From contig NZ_JAKNQL010000001.1 of the NCBI RefSeq assembly GCF_022662375.1, positions 434,001 to 498,000 on the forward strand: a stretch of DNA of 64,000 nucleotides. The letters run 5' to 3'. The stretch is from Pseudomonas sp. CROZ-RG-20F-R04-15. Lineage in GTDB: Bacteria; Pseudomonadota; Gammaproteobacteria; Pseudomonadales; Pseudomonadaceae. The translations under genes were made by a program, and so were the position numbers. The notes below the pieces were generated by a model that saw only the letters and a list, made by a program, of their open reading frames with translations, was not told the DNA's origin and ran no database searches. Below, piece by piece: positions 54,842 through 63,590 of the stretch (the first letter of the stretch is position 1; the number at the start of each line of letters is the position of its first letter).

Positions 54842-57433
54842 TTAGACGACCGGCGCCGGCTCAGGCGCAGCGGCAGGTTTGGGCAGCGACGACAGGAACG
54901 CCATGATCAGCGCCGCCAGATACGGCAGCGACTGCACCAGCAACATCACCACCCAGAAGCGCATGTCGTTGCTCGGCATGCCGTTGACCAGATAGATCCC
55001 CAGCGCCGCGCCCCACAACAGCAGCATGATGAACACTTCTTCGCGCGCTTCGGAAATCGCCACCCAGAAACCATGGTTGTCGGCGTTTTTCGGCGTGCGG
55101 AAGAACGGAATGCTGCTGGTGAAGAAGCCGTACAGCACCGCTTTGGCGATGGTGTGCGACAACGCCAGCCCGGCCAGCGCCGCGCAGAAGGCATCTTTCA
55201 GGTTCACGCCGACGGCGCGACGGTAGAGGAAGATGATCTTGCCGACCTTGAACACGAACAGCGCCAGTGGCGGGATTGCGAAGATCAGCAACGGCGGATC
55301 AACCCGCTGCGGCACGATGATCATCGCCGCCGACCACAACAGCGCGCCGACGGTGAAGAAAATGTTCATGCCGTCCGCGACCCACGGCAACCATCCCGCG
55401 AGGAAGTGGTAACGCTGGCCGCGCGTCAGCTCGGTGTCCTTGCCGCGCAGCAGGCTGCCGGTGTGACGCTTGATGATCTGGATCGCACCGTAGGCCCAGC
55501 GGAAACGCTGCTTCTTGAAGTCGATGAAGGTGTCCGGCATCAGACCCTTGCCGTAGCTGTCGTGGTAATACGCCGCCGACAGGCCTTTTTCGAACACGCG
55601 CAGACCGAGTTCGGCGTCTTCACAGATGCACCAGTCAGCCCAGCCCAACTCTTCCAGCACCGAACGACGGGTCATGGTCATGGTGCCGTGCTGAATGATC
55701 GCGTCACGGTCGTTACGGGTAACCATGCCGATGTGGAAAAAGCCTTTGTATTCCGCGTAGCAAAGCTTCTTGAAGGTGCTTTCGTTCTGATCGCGATAGT
55801 CCTGCGGCGATTGCACCACAGCGATTTTCGGGTCGGCGAAGTGCGGCACCATGTGCTTGAGCCAGTTCGGGTGTACGCAGTAATCGGAGTCGATCACCGC
55901 GATCACTTCGGCGTCCTTGGCGGTGTGCGGAATCAGGTAGTTCAGCGCGCCACCCTTGAACCCGGCCAGGGGCGAAACGTGGAAGAACTTGAAGCGCGGG
56001 CCGAGGGTTTCGCAGTAGTCGCGCACCGGTTCCCAGACCGCCGGATCTTTGGTGTTGTTGTCGATGATCAGGACTTCGTAGTCCGGATAATCGAGCGCGG
56101 CCAAGGCATCGAGGGTCTGTTTGACCATCTCCGGCGGCTCGTTGTAGCACGGCACGTGGATCGACACTTTCGGGCGATAGCTGGAGTCGCCCTCCACCGG
56201 CAGGAACTCGCGCCGACGCTTGTGAATCCACACCGCTTCGGCCAGTTCATGCGCCTCGGTCAGCAAGACGATGAACACGCCGAGCGCACCCAGCGCCAAG
56301 AGAATGCCGACCGTCAAACTGAACCACGTGCTGTATTGCAGGCTGTAGTCGTAACCGATCCACACCAGCACCGAACCGCAGAGGAAGGCGATAAAGGTCA
56401 GGAAGATCCGTCCACGCTGACGCAGCGCCGAGCCGTCGATCATCAGCAGGGTGAGCGACAATAGCGCCAGCACCACCGAACCGATCGCCAGTACGCGCCA
56501 TTGCGGGATCGCGACCACCGGGCCTTCGAAGTTGAATTTCTGCTGCCGCGCGGCGTTGAACACGCCCCAGTACGCGCCCACCGAACCTTCATCGCTGGCT
56601 TTCCACGGCTGATCAAACGCTTCGATCACGAAGTAGTTGAAGCCTTGGCGGTTGAGCTTGTTGACCAGGTTACGCAAATAGATCGCTTGATCCGCCGGCG
56701 ACGCATCGGCACCGCCACGCATGCGGCCGTTGCTCGGCCAGCCGACCTCGGAAAGCAGCAGCGGTTTTTTCGGGAACATTTTTTTCAGATCGCGAGCGCG
56801 ATCAAAAACGAACTGGCCAGCCTTGTCGACCGGAATGAATTCCCAGTACGGCAGAACGTGCGCAGCAATCAGGTCAACGTGCTTGGCCAGTTCCGGGTGT
56901 TCTTCCCAGACGTGCCATTGCTCGGAGGTGGTCACCGGTACTTTCACCGCTGCGCGCACGCGATCGAGCAGCACGCTCAGCTCTTGGGCGGTGATTTCCT
57001 TGCGGAAGATCGCTTCGTTACCGACCACCACGCGAACCACGCTGCGCGAAGTGTTGGCGAGTTCGATGGCGCGGGTGATTTCCCGTTCGTTGCGCTCCTG
57101 ATCGGGGCTGATCCAGATCCCCAGCGTCACGCGCAGGCCGAATTCTTCAGCCAGTTTCGGGATGTCTTGCAGCGAGCCGTCGACCGAGTAGATGCGGATG
57201 TTATCCGTCAGCTTGCTCATGATCTCCAGGTCGCGGCGCATCTCGTCGTCAGTCGGGTACTGATCCTTTTGCGGATATTGTCCCTGCTGGAACGGCGAAT
57301 AGGAGAAACCGGAGATCTGCTCCGGCCAGTTCGGCGCGGAAACCGGGCGATTGATCAGCGCCCAGAAACCGGTGAACAGGGCGGCGATTGCCAGAACCAC
57401 CACCAGGTTGAGTCCAAATTTACGCGATGACAT
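54842..57433 (-). CDS. ndvB: Beta-(1,3)-glucan synthase, GH17-GT2 fusion (NdvB-like)
   Basis: An 863-residue fusion. An N-terminal membrane span (LVVVLAIAALFTGFWALI) is followed by a GH17-like TIM-barrel domain (about 40-320, DNIRIYSVDGSLQDIPKLAEEFGLRVTLGIW, VVGNEAIFR, LLLSEVGWPSNG). After two spans comes a GT2 glycosyltransferase with VSIHVPCYNEPPEM, VIAVIDSDYCVHPNWLKH (Asp-x-Asp), CEDAELGLRVFEKG and KKQRFRWAYGA (the RxxRW-type motif). Several C-terminal spans follow. P. aeruginosa NdvB has this layout and makes cyclic glucans linked to antibiotic tolerance in biofilm. I use ATG 57433; the longer open frame has no ribosome site. Confidence 0.87.
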   Translation of the reverse strand: MSSRKFGLNLVVVLAIAALFTGFWALINRPVSAPNWPEQISGFSYSPFQQGQYPQKDQYPTDDEMRRDLEIMSKLTDNIRIYSVDGSLQDIPKLAEEFGLRVTLGIWISPDQERNEREITRAIELANTSRSVVRVVVGNEAIFRKEITAQELSVLLDRVRAAVKVPVTTSEQWHVWEEHPELAKHVDLIAAHVLPYWEFIPVDKAGQFVFDRARDLKKMFPKKPLLLSEVGWPSNGRMRGGADASPADQAIYLRNLVNKLNRQGFNYFVIEAFDQPWKASDEGSVGAYWGVFNAARQQKFNFEGPVVAIPQWRVLAIGSVVLALLSLTLLMIDGSALRQRGRIFLTFIAFLCGSVLVWIGYDYSLQYSTWFSLTVGILLALGALGVFIVLLTEAHELAEAVWIHKRRREFLPVEGDSSYRPKVSIHVPCYNEPPEMVKQTLDALAALDYPDYEVLIIDNNTKDPAVWEPVRDYCETLGPRFKFFHVSPLAGFKGGALNYLIPHTAKDAEVIAVIDSDYCVHPNWLKHMVPHFADPKIAVVQSPQDYRDQNESTFKKLCYAEYKGFFHIGMVTRNDRDAIIQHGTMTMTRRSVLEELGWADWCICEDAELGLRVFEKGLSAAYYHDSYGKGLMPDTFIDFKKQRFRWAYGAIQIIKRHTGSLLRGKDTELTRGQRYHFLAGWLPWVADGMNIFFTVGALLWSAAMIIVPQRVDPPLLIFAIPPLALFVFKVGKIIFLYRRAVGVNLKDAFCAALAGLALSHTIAKAVLYGFFTSSIPFFRTPKNADNHGFWVAISEAREEVFIMLLLWGAALGIYLVNGMPSNDMRFWVVMLLVQSLPYLAALIMAFLSSLPKPAAAPEPAPVV

Positions 57434-57652
57434 AGCTATTTCGGGTTCCAAAGGCTGTGGAACGAAGGATCGGTCGGCTAGACGCCCGAGGGGCGCGCAT
57501 CCTACACCGGCAGTTCGCAAGTCGTACATCAGACAGGGAAATGCCCGACATTGGGCAGCCGACTTTGACTTAAGTTCTTACACTTGTAGCTGATGTTTAG
57601 AACTTGTCGCCGCGTAGCCCTATAATGCGCGCCGGTTTTTGGGGTAATGGTC

Positions 57653-58465
57653 ATGAGTACAGAAGATCCGCGGTTTGCAGGCATCGCCCGTTTGTATGGC
57701 ATTGAAGGCCTGGAACGCCTGCGCGCGGCCCATGTGGCGATTGTCGGCGTCGGTGGCGTCGGTTCCTGGGCGGCGGAAGCCATGGCCCGTTGTGGCGTCG
57801 GCGAGATTTCGCTGTTCGACCTCGATGATGTCTGCGTCAGCAACGCCAACCGCCAGTTGCACGCACTGGACAGCACCGTCGGCAAACCCAAGGTCGAGGT
57901 GATGGCCGAGCGTCTGCGCGGGATCAACCCGGATTGCACGGTGCACGCGGTGGCGGATTTCGTCACCCGCGAGACCATGGCCGAATACATCACGCCGAAC
58001 ATCGACTGCGTGATCGACTGCATCGACGCGGTCAACGCCAAGGCTGCACTGATCGCCTGGTGCAAGCGCCGCAAGATCCAGATCATCACCACCGGCGGCG
58101 CGGGTGGGCAGATTGATCCGACGCTGATTCAGGTGTGCGATCTAAACCGCACGTTCAACGATCCGTTGGCCTCGAAAGTGCGCTCGACGTTGCGTCGCGA
58201 TTACGGTTTTTCGCGCACCGTGACCCGGCATTACAGCGTGCCGTGTGTGTTTTCCACGGAACAACTGCGTTATCCGAAGCCGGATGGCAGCATTTGCTTG
58301 CAGAAGAGTTTTGTCGGTGACGGTGTGAAGCTCGACTGCGCGGGTGGGTTTGGTGCGGTGATGATGGTCACGGCGACGTTTGGGATGGTCGCGGCGACCA
58401 AGGCTGTGGACAAGATTGTCGCGGGTGTGCGGCGCCCTTCAGATAGGGTCAAACCTCAGGTTTGA
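57653..58465 (+). CDS. tcdA: tRNA threonylcarbamoyladenosine dehydratase TcdA (CsdL)
   Basis: A 270-residue E1-like ThiF-family protein. Nucleotide binding uses VAIVGVGGVGSWAAEAMARCGVGEISLFDLDDV, with R/N in SNANRQLHALDSTVGKPKVEVMAERL, and ITTGGAGGQIDPTLIQVCDL follows. It adenylates and cyclises t6A37 of tRNA to ct6A. ATG 57653 fits GGGG at eight bases; the ATG at 57647 is too near it. A TATAAT at 57621-57626 lies upstream. The functional partners CsdA and CsdE (SufE-like) are encoded convergently just downstream. Confidence 0.92.
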   Translation: MSTEDPRFAGIARLYGIEGLERLRAAHVAIVGVGGVGSWAAEAMARCGVGEISLFDLDDVCVSNANRQLHALDSTVGKPKVEVMAERLRGINPDCTVHAVADFVTRETMAEYITPNIDCVIDCIDAVNAKAALIAWCKRRKIQIITTGGAGGQIDPTLIQVCDLNRTFNDPLASKVRSTLRRDYGFSRTVTRHYSVPCVFSTEQLRYPKPDGSICLQKSFVGDGVKLDCAGGFGAVMMVTATFGMVAATKAVDKIVAGVRRPSDRVKPQV

Positions 58466-58476
58466 TGCTGGGGCTT

Positions 58477-58587
58477 TGATCGTTCCCACGCTCCGCGTGG
58501 TAATGCAGCCCGGGACGCTCCGCGTCCCATCCAGAGCCGAACGCGGAGCGTCCGTTGAGGCATTCCCACGCAGAGCGTGGGAACGAT
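58477..58587. repeat. Palindromic element bounded by CGTTCCCACGC ends (second copy)
   Basis: About 110 bases starting GATCGTTCCCACGCTCCGCG and ending GCAGAGCGTGGGAACGATC, with inner inverted pair GACGCTCCGCGTC. It is the same family as the element at 27723-27829 but with different internal sequence. It lies between the convergent tcdA and sufE-like genes. Confidence 0.87.
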
Positions 58588-58590
58588 CAG

Positions 58591-58995
58591 TCAGCGAGCC
58601 AACTCATTCATCCGCTGGAGCACGGCATTCAGGCCATTGCTGCGCGATGGCGATAGCTGGCGGGACAGGCCGAGCTGATTAAACCAATCAGGCAAGTCGA
58701 TTTGCTTTAAATCAGACGCCGACAACCCGTTGACCCGCAACAGCAACAACGCCACCAACCCGCGAATCATCCGCGCATCGCTGCTCGCCGTGAACTGCCA
58801 ATGACCGTCGCGCAACGATCCCACCAGCCACACCTGGCTCTCACAGCCATGCACCCGGTTAGCCTCGCACTTGTCCGCATCACTGAGCGCAGGCAGACGA
58901 TCACCAAACTGCATCAGCAACCGCGCCCGCTGTTCCCAGCCGGCTGCGTTCTGAAAAATTTGCAGCGCTTCAGCCGCTTCAACGGGCAAACTCAT
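58591..58995 (-). CDS. csdE: SufE/CsdE-family sulfur acceptor
   Basis: A 134-residue SufE-domain protein with the acceptor cysteine in NRVHGCESQVWLVGSL. The N-terminal and C-terminal helices match CsdE/SufE (WEQRARLLMQFGDRLPAL, RSNGLNAVLQRM). It takes persulfide sulfur from the partner cysteine desulfurase. Its ATG overlaps the csdA stop by four bases. The nearby tcdA supports the Csd rather than Suf label. Confidence 0.9.
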   Translation of the reverse strand: MSLPVEAAEALQIFQNAAGWEQRARLLMQFGDRLPALSDADKCEANRVHGCESQVWLVGSLRDGHWQFTASSDARMIRGLVALLLLRVNGLSASDLKQIDLPDWFNQLGLSRQLSPSRSNGLNAVLQRMNELAR

Positions 58996-60197
58996 CGCAA
59001 CAACTCCAGCGCCTGATCCAGTGCTTCAAAAAAGCGCTCCAGATCTTCGGAGTCGTTGTACAGCGCCAGCGACACCCGAATTGCCCCGGCCAGTTCAAAG
59101 CTTTTCAGTAACGGCATGGCGCAATGGTGCCCGGCGCGCACGGCAATACCTTGCTCAGTCAGCAAGTGCGCCAGATCGGCGTTATGCACACCTTCGACGA
59201 CAAAACTCGCCAACGCCAATTGCGGCTTGCCGAGCAATCGAATGCCGTTACGCGCTGCGAGGCCGCGCAGCAAATAGTCATGCAGCGCCGCTTCATGGGC
59301 CGACACCGCGTCCTGATCCAGCCCCGCCAGATAATCGAGCGTCGCGCCGAGGCCGATCACACTGGCAATCGGCGGCGTACCCGCTTCAAAACCCAGCGGA
59401 GCAGGGCGGAAGCGCGAGTCGTGATAGTTGGCTTCCAGCACCATTTCGCCGCCAAACTGCCAAGGCTTCAATTGCTCAAGCGCCGTGTTGCGCCCGAATA
59501 ACACACCGAGGCCATCCGGGCCATACAGCTTGTGGCTGGAAAACACATAAAAGTCGCAACCCAGCGCCTGCACGTCATGCCGACCATGCACCACGCCTTG
59601 CGCGCCATCGACCACGGTCAATGCGTTTTGCGCCTTGGCCATGCCCAGCAACGCCGGCAATGGCTGCCACGCACCGAGCACGTTGGACAGCTGACTGACC
59701 GCCAGCAAGCGCGTGCGCGGGCCGATCAGGTGCACAGCGGCAGCAAGGTCGATCAGGCCGTCGGCATCCAGCGGCAGGATCACCAGCTTCAGATTGCGAC
59801 GTTGCGCCAGTTGCTGCCACGGCAGCAGGTTGGCGTGATGCTCCAGAGCGCTGATGACAATTTCATCGCCCGGGTGGAAAAGATGTTCCAGGCCATAAGC
59901 CAGGAGATTCAGCGCACTGGTGGCGCCGTGGGTAAAGATGATCTGCCCGCTGTCACCGACGTTCAGCCATTGCGCGACCTTCAGCCGACTGTCCTCGAAC
60001 GCCTGCGTCGCGTGAGAGCCGGGCAGGTGTTGCGCACGGTGCACATTGGCTGCGCCGTTGGCGTAGTAATGCGTCAGTGCGTCGAGCAGGGCTTGGGGTT
60101 TTTGCGTGGTGGCGGCGTTGTCCAGATAGGTCTGGTCTTGCCGTTGCAGCGCGGCGATAGCCGGGAAATCGGCACGCCACGGGGAGGGAATCATCAT
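58992..60197 (-). CDS. csdA: Cysteine desulfurase CsdA/SufS-type
   Basis: A 401-residue PLP-dependent class V aminotransferase-fold desulfurase of the group II (SufS/CsdA) type. The PLP lysine lies in FYVFSSHKLYGPDGLG, and the catalytic Cys in AVRAGHHCAMPLL. IIFTHGATSALNLLAYGL and SALEHHANLLPWQQLAQ are cofactor-binding blocks. It moves sulfur from cysteine to CsdE. Two adjacent ATG codons (60197, 60194) start the protein; the frame continues upstream into a REP and is rejected. Confidence 0.93.
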   Translation of the reverse strand: MMIPSPWRADFPAIAALQRQDQTYLDNAATTQKPQALLDALTHYYANGAANVHRAQHLPGSHATQAFEDSRLKVAQWLNVGDSGQIIFTHGATSALNLLAYGLEHLFHPGDEIVISALEHHANLLPWQQLAQRRNLKLVILPLDADGLIDLAAAVHLIGPRTRLLAVSQLSNVLGAWQPLPALLGMAKAQNALTVVDGAQGVVHGRHDVQALGCDFYVFSSHKLYGPDGLGVLFGRNTALEQLKPWQFGGEMVLEANYHDSRFRPAPLGFEAGTPPIASVIGLGATLDYLAGLDQDAVSAHEAALHDYLLRGLAARNGIRLLGKPQLALASFVVEGVHNADLAHLLTEQGIAVRAGHHCAMPLLKSFELAGAIRVSLALYNDSEDLERFFEALDQALELLR

Positions 60198-60215
60198 GTG
60201 GTATACGCCTGACCC

Positions 60216-60291
60216 TGTGGGAGCGAGCCTGCTCGCGAAGGCGTCCTTGAGGACGCTAAAAGCTTCGCGAGCAGGCTCGCTCCCACAGGTT
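60216..60291. repeat. REP inverted pair
   Basis: Two facing GGGAGCGAGCCTGCTCGCGA palindromes with a short palindromic loop (GCGTCCTTGAGGACGC), between csdA and dapD. Confidence 0.9.
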
Positions 60292-60304
60292 ATCAATGTG
60301 CTGC

Positions 60305-61339
60305 TTAGTTGTGAGCGTGCAGCGCTTCGTTCAGTTCGATCGCCGATTTGTGGGTTTTGCATTCCACAGCGCCGGTTTCCGAATTGCGACGGAACAGCAG
60401 GTCATTCTGACCGGCCAGCTCACGCGCTTTCACGACTTTAACCAGGTTGTTGTTTTCGTCCAGCAGCGCAACCTTGGTGCCAGCCGTCACGTACAGGCCC
60501 GACTCAACGGTGTTGCGGTCGCCCAACGGGAAACCGATACCGGCGTTGGCGCCGATCAGGCAGCCTTCGCCGACCTTGATCACGATGTTGCCGCCACCCG
60601 ACAGGGTGCCCATGGTCGAGCAACCGCCGCCCAGGTCCGAACCCTTGCCGACGAACACGCCAGCGGAAACGCGGCCTTCGATCATGCCCGGGCCTTCGGT
60701 GCCGGCGTTGAAGTTGATGAAACCTTCGTGCATGACGGTGGTGCCTTCACCGACGTAGGCGCCCAGACGCAGACGTGCCGCGTCAGCGATACGTACGCCA
60801 ACCGGTACCACGTAGTCGGTCATTTTCGGGAACTTGTCCACCGAGAACACTTCCAGCAGATCGCCGCGCAGACGGGCTTCCAGTTGCAGCTCAGCCAGTT
60901 CGCTCAGGTCGATTGCACCCTGGCTGGTCCACGCAACATTCGGCAGCAGCGGGAAGATCCCGGCCAGGCTCACGCCGTGTGGCTTGACCAGACGGTGCGA
61001 CAACAGGTGCAGCTTGAGGTAGGCCTCAGGCGTCGAGGTCAGCTGTGCGTCTTCGGCCAGCAAAGTGGCGACCAGCGGCTTGTGGCTTTCCGCCAGACGA
61101 GTCAACAGTTTGCCTTGCACGGCGTCGATGGCTTTCACGGCTTCAGCCAGTTGTGCGGCCTGGGCGGTGGTGAAAGCGACGGCCTGGTTGCCTTCGGTGT
61201 AACCGAGGATCGGCGCAACCGCGGCGACCAGTTCGGCCGAAGGATTGAGCAATGGCTGTGCGTAGAACACTTCCAGCCACGCGCCTTGACGGTTCTGAGT
61301 GCCGACACCAAAGGCGATGCTGAACAGGGAATTGGACAT
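60305..61339 (-). CDS. dapD: Tetrahydrodipicolinate N-succinyltransferase DapD
   Basis: A 344-residue enzyme of the longer Pseudomonas-type DapD. N-terminal region FSIAFGVGTQNRQGAWLEVFYAQPLL, then a left-handed beta-helix of hexapeptide repeats (VPVGVRIADAARLRLGAYVGEGTTVMHEGFINFNAGTEG, GRVSAGVFVGKGSDLGGGCSTMGTLSGGGN). It succinylates tetrahydrodipicolinate in lysine/diaminopimelate synthesis. It follows the ArsC-like gene after 33 bases, probably one transcript. Confidence 0.95.
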   Translation of the reverse strand: MSNSLFSIAFGVGTQNRQGAWLEVFYAQPLLNPSAELVAAVAPILGYTEGNQAVAFTTAQAAQLAEAVKAIDAVQGKLLTRLAESHKPLVATLLAEDAQLTSTPEAYLKLHLLSHRLVKPHGVSLAGIFPLLPNVAWTSQGAIDLSELAELQLEARLRGDLLEVFSVDKFPKMTDYVVPVGVRIADAARLRLGAYVGEGTTVMHEGFINFNAGTEGPGMIEGRVSAGVFVGKGSDLGGGCSTMGTLSGGGNIVIKVGEGCLIGANAGIGFPLGDRNTVESGLYVTAGTKVALLDENNNLVKVVKARELAGQNDLLFRRNSETGAVECKTHKSAIELNEALHAHN

Positions 61340-61372
61340 GTAAATACACCTCTACAAAGAGTGACGGGCTGC

Positions 61373-61735
61373 TTACTTCAGAGCGGCCGCGTAGATATCT
61401 GGCTTGAAGCCAATCAGGGTTCGGTCACCGAGATCGAGCACCGGGCGCTTGATCATCGAGGGTTGAGCGAGCATCAGTTCGATGGCTTTCGATTGGTCGA
61501 GATCGGCTTTGCGTTCGTCGTCGAGTTTGCGAAAGGTCGTGCCTGCGCGGTTCAACACCGTTTGCCAGCCGTGTTCGTCACACCATTGGGTCAGGTGTTC
61601 ACGGTCGATGCCGGCGCTTTTGTAATCGTGAAAGTCGTAGCTGACAGCGTGTTCATCGAGCCAGGTGCGCGCCTTTTTCATGGTGTCGCAGGCTTTGATG
61701 CCGAAAAGGTGCAACGTTTTACTTGAAACGGTCAA
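61373..61735 (-). CDS. ArsC/YffB-family protein
   Basis: A 120-residue thioredoxin-fold protein: LHLFGIKACDTMKKARTWLDEHAVSYDFHDYKSAGIDREHLTQWC, with one Cys in GIKACDT, and later MLAQPSMIKRPVLDLGDRTLIGFKP. This is the YffB/Spx-MgsR-like subgroup of ArsC, not a proven arsenate reductase. Located upstream of dapD on the same strand. Confidence 0.88.
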   Translation of the reverse strand: MTVSSKTLHLFGIKACDTMKKARTWLDEHAVSYDFHDYKSAGIDREHLTQWCDEHGWQTVLNRAGTTFRKLDDERKADLDQSKAIELMLAQPSMIKRPVLDLGDRTLIGFKPDIYAAALK

Positions 61736-61810
61736 GGAATTGCCCCCTTTACAGGTGCTGGAAAAAAATGGTCTTGGATTATGCCATGAGCCTTCGGTTA
61801 AAGCGCAAAA

Positions 61811-61904
61811 CCTGTGGGCGCGAGCTTGCTCGCGAGGGGGCCGTCGCAGTCAACATCATTGTTGAATGACCTGGGGCATTCGTGAGCAAGCCCGTTTCCA
61901 CAAG
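61811..61904. repeat. Degenerate REP inverted pair
   Basis: Two facing palindromes with several mismatches (GGGCGCGAGCTTGCTCGCGA and TTCGTGAGCAAGCCCGTTTC) separated by about 45 bases. It shows more decay than other pairs in the window, so it may be old. The remaining bases to 62043 hold no gene and presumably the promoter of the TolC-like gene. Confidence 0.8.
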
Positions 61905-62043
61905 GGAAATGCAGTTCCCGTGGCTTTGTACAAATGATGGCAAATGGCTATAAAGTTGTCTTGTTGCGATGTGGGTGAAGGCGTAGCATGCGCGTCCTCG
62001 ATCAGCCTGCTGAATCGATTATTGCAATTTGACACGGATAGTT

Positions 62044-63456
62044 ATGACTGCGCCCTCCCGTTTTTTTGTCTCGCTGCTGACCCTCTCTTTCACGACATTC
62101 GTACCCTTGGCCGCTGCCAGTGCCGAACGTGCTGACCTACTTGGGGTGTATCGGCAAGCGGTTGAACACGACTCTCAACTGTCCGCCGCCCGTCATGATT
62201 ATCTGGCTCGCCGCGAAAGCGTGCCGCAAGCTCGCGCCGGGTTGCTGCCCACCCTCAGCGCTGGAAGTACAGTGGAATCGGTGCGCCTGCAACGTGACGA
62301 GCCGGGCCTGACTCGCACCCGCAGTACTTCGGTGTTTCAGGCCAACCTCAATCAACCACTGTTTCGTGTCGACCGCTGGTTTCAACTCGAAGCGGCGCAG
62401 GCCAGCGGCTCGCAGGCCGAACTTGAACTGGGCGCCAAGGAACAGGGGCTGGTTCTGACCGCAGCCCAAGCCTATTTTGAAACCTTGCGTGCGCTGGATT
62501 TGCTCGCAGCTTCCAAAGCCGAGGAAGCCGCGCTCAAGCGGCAACAGCAGCAAGCGCAGGCGCGTCTTGAAAATGGTGCGTCAAGCATCACCGACGTGCT
62601 TGACGCCCAAGCTGCGTACGACAACGCCAACGCCAACCGCAAGCTTGCCGAGCGCAAGGTCGATGATGCATACGAAGGGCTGTCCCGCCTGACGAGTCAG
62701 GACTATTCGTCGATCGACGGTATCGAGCATCAACTCCCGGTGGAGCTTCCGGCCCCCAACGACGCCAACGCCTGGGTCAGCCGTGCAGTGCAGCAAAACC
62801 TGGCGTTGCAGGCCAGCAGTTACGCAGTGATTGCCGCCGAGCAGACCAACCGCCAGCGCAAGGCGGGTTATGCGCCGACCATCGATGCGGTGGCGTCCTG
62901 GCGCAAGGGTGACAACGACAGTTTCGGCTACAGCAATCCCACCGATTTCGGCCGCGATGGCTACCGCGACAATGTCGCCCAAGGCAGCATCGGGGTGGAG
63001 TTGAACATCCCGTTATACAGCGGCGGCATGACCCGCTCGCAGGTGCGCGAAGCCACCGAGCGTCTGGCGCAAAGTGAGGATGAGCGCGAGGACCGCCGCC
63101 GCGAAGTGGTGCAGAACACGCGCAATTTCTATCGTGCGGTTAATTCCGATATCGAGCAGGTGACTGCCCGCCGGCAAACCATTCGTTCGAGCCTGGCGTC
63201 GGTCAAGGCCAATCAGGCAGGCCGGAATCTGGGCTCGCGCAATACCGCCGACGTACTCAATGCCGAGCGCCAGTTGTATGGCGCGGTGCGTGAGTACAAC
63301 AACGCTCGTTACGACTACATCATCGATACGCTCAAGCTGAAGCAGGCGGCCGGGACCTTGAGTCCCGCCGACCTGAACGATCTGGCGATGTACCTGAACA
63401 AGGACTATGACGCGGATCGCGATTTCCTGCCGCCAGAGGAGCGCAAGTCGCTCTAA
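62044..63456 (+). CDS. TolC-family type I secretion outer-membrane protein
   Basis: A 470-residue protein. It has a signal peptide (FFVSLLTLSFTTFVPLAAASA) and then two TolC repeats. The first has LLGVYRQAVEHDSQLSAARHDYLARRESVPQARAGLLPTLSAG, and the second VAQGSIGVELNIPLYSGGMTRSQVREATERLAQSEDEREDRRREVVQNTRNFYRAV. TolC-type channels carry substrates across the outer membrane. The ABC ATPase gene downstream suggests a dedicated type I system of the LapE/AprF kind. I take ATG 62044; 62029 would be a TTG. No strong ribosome site is visible. Confidence 0.9.
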   Translation: MTAPSRFFVSLLTLSFTTFVPLAAASAERADLLGVYRQAVEHDSQLSAARHDYLARRESVPQARAGLLPTLSAGSTVESVRLQRDEPGLTRTRSTSVFQANLNQPLFRVDRWFQLEAAQASGSQAELELGAKEQGLVLTAAQAYFETLRALDLLAASKAEEAALKRQQQQAQARLENGASSITDVLDAQAAYDNANANRKLAERKVDDAYEGLSRLTSQDYSSIDGIEHQLPVELPAPNDANAWVSRAVQQNLALQASSYAVIAAEQTNRQRKAGYAPTIDAVASWRKGDNDSFGYSNPTDFGRDGYRDNVAQGSIGVELNIPLYSGGMTRSQVREATERLAQSEDEREDRRREVVQNTRNFYRAVNSDIEQVTARRQTIRSSLASVKANQAGRNLGSRNTADVLNAERQLYGAVREYNNARYDYIIDTLKLKQAAGTLSPADLNDLAMYLNKDYDADRDFLPPEERKSL

Positions 63457-63590
63457 CGGGCGCGTCATACACCAGAGTGAGATCAACCTTAGAGAAGTGA
63501 TGTCGTTTTGATGCCAGTTGTTTCAAGGCTGATATAACCTATTGAAAGATTTATGAATTTATTGTCGCTAAGCGGCATTCATGGAAGCTT

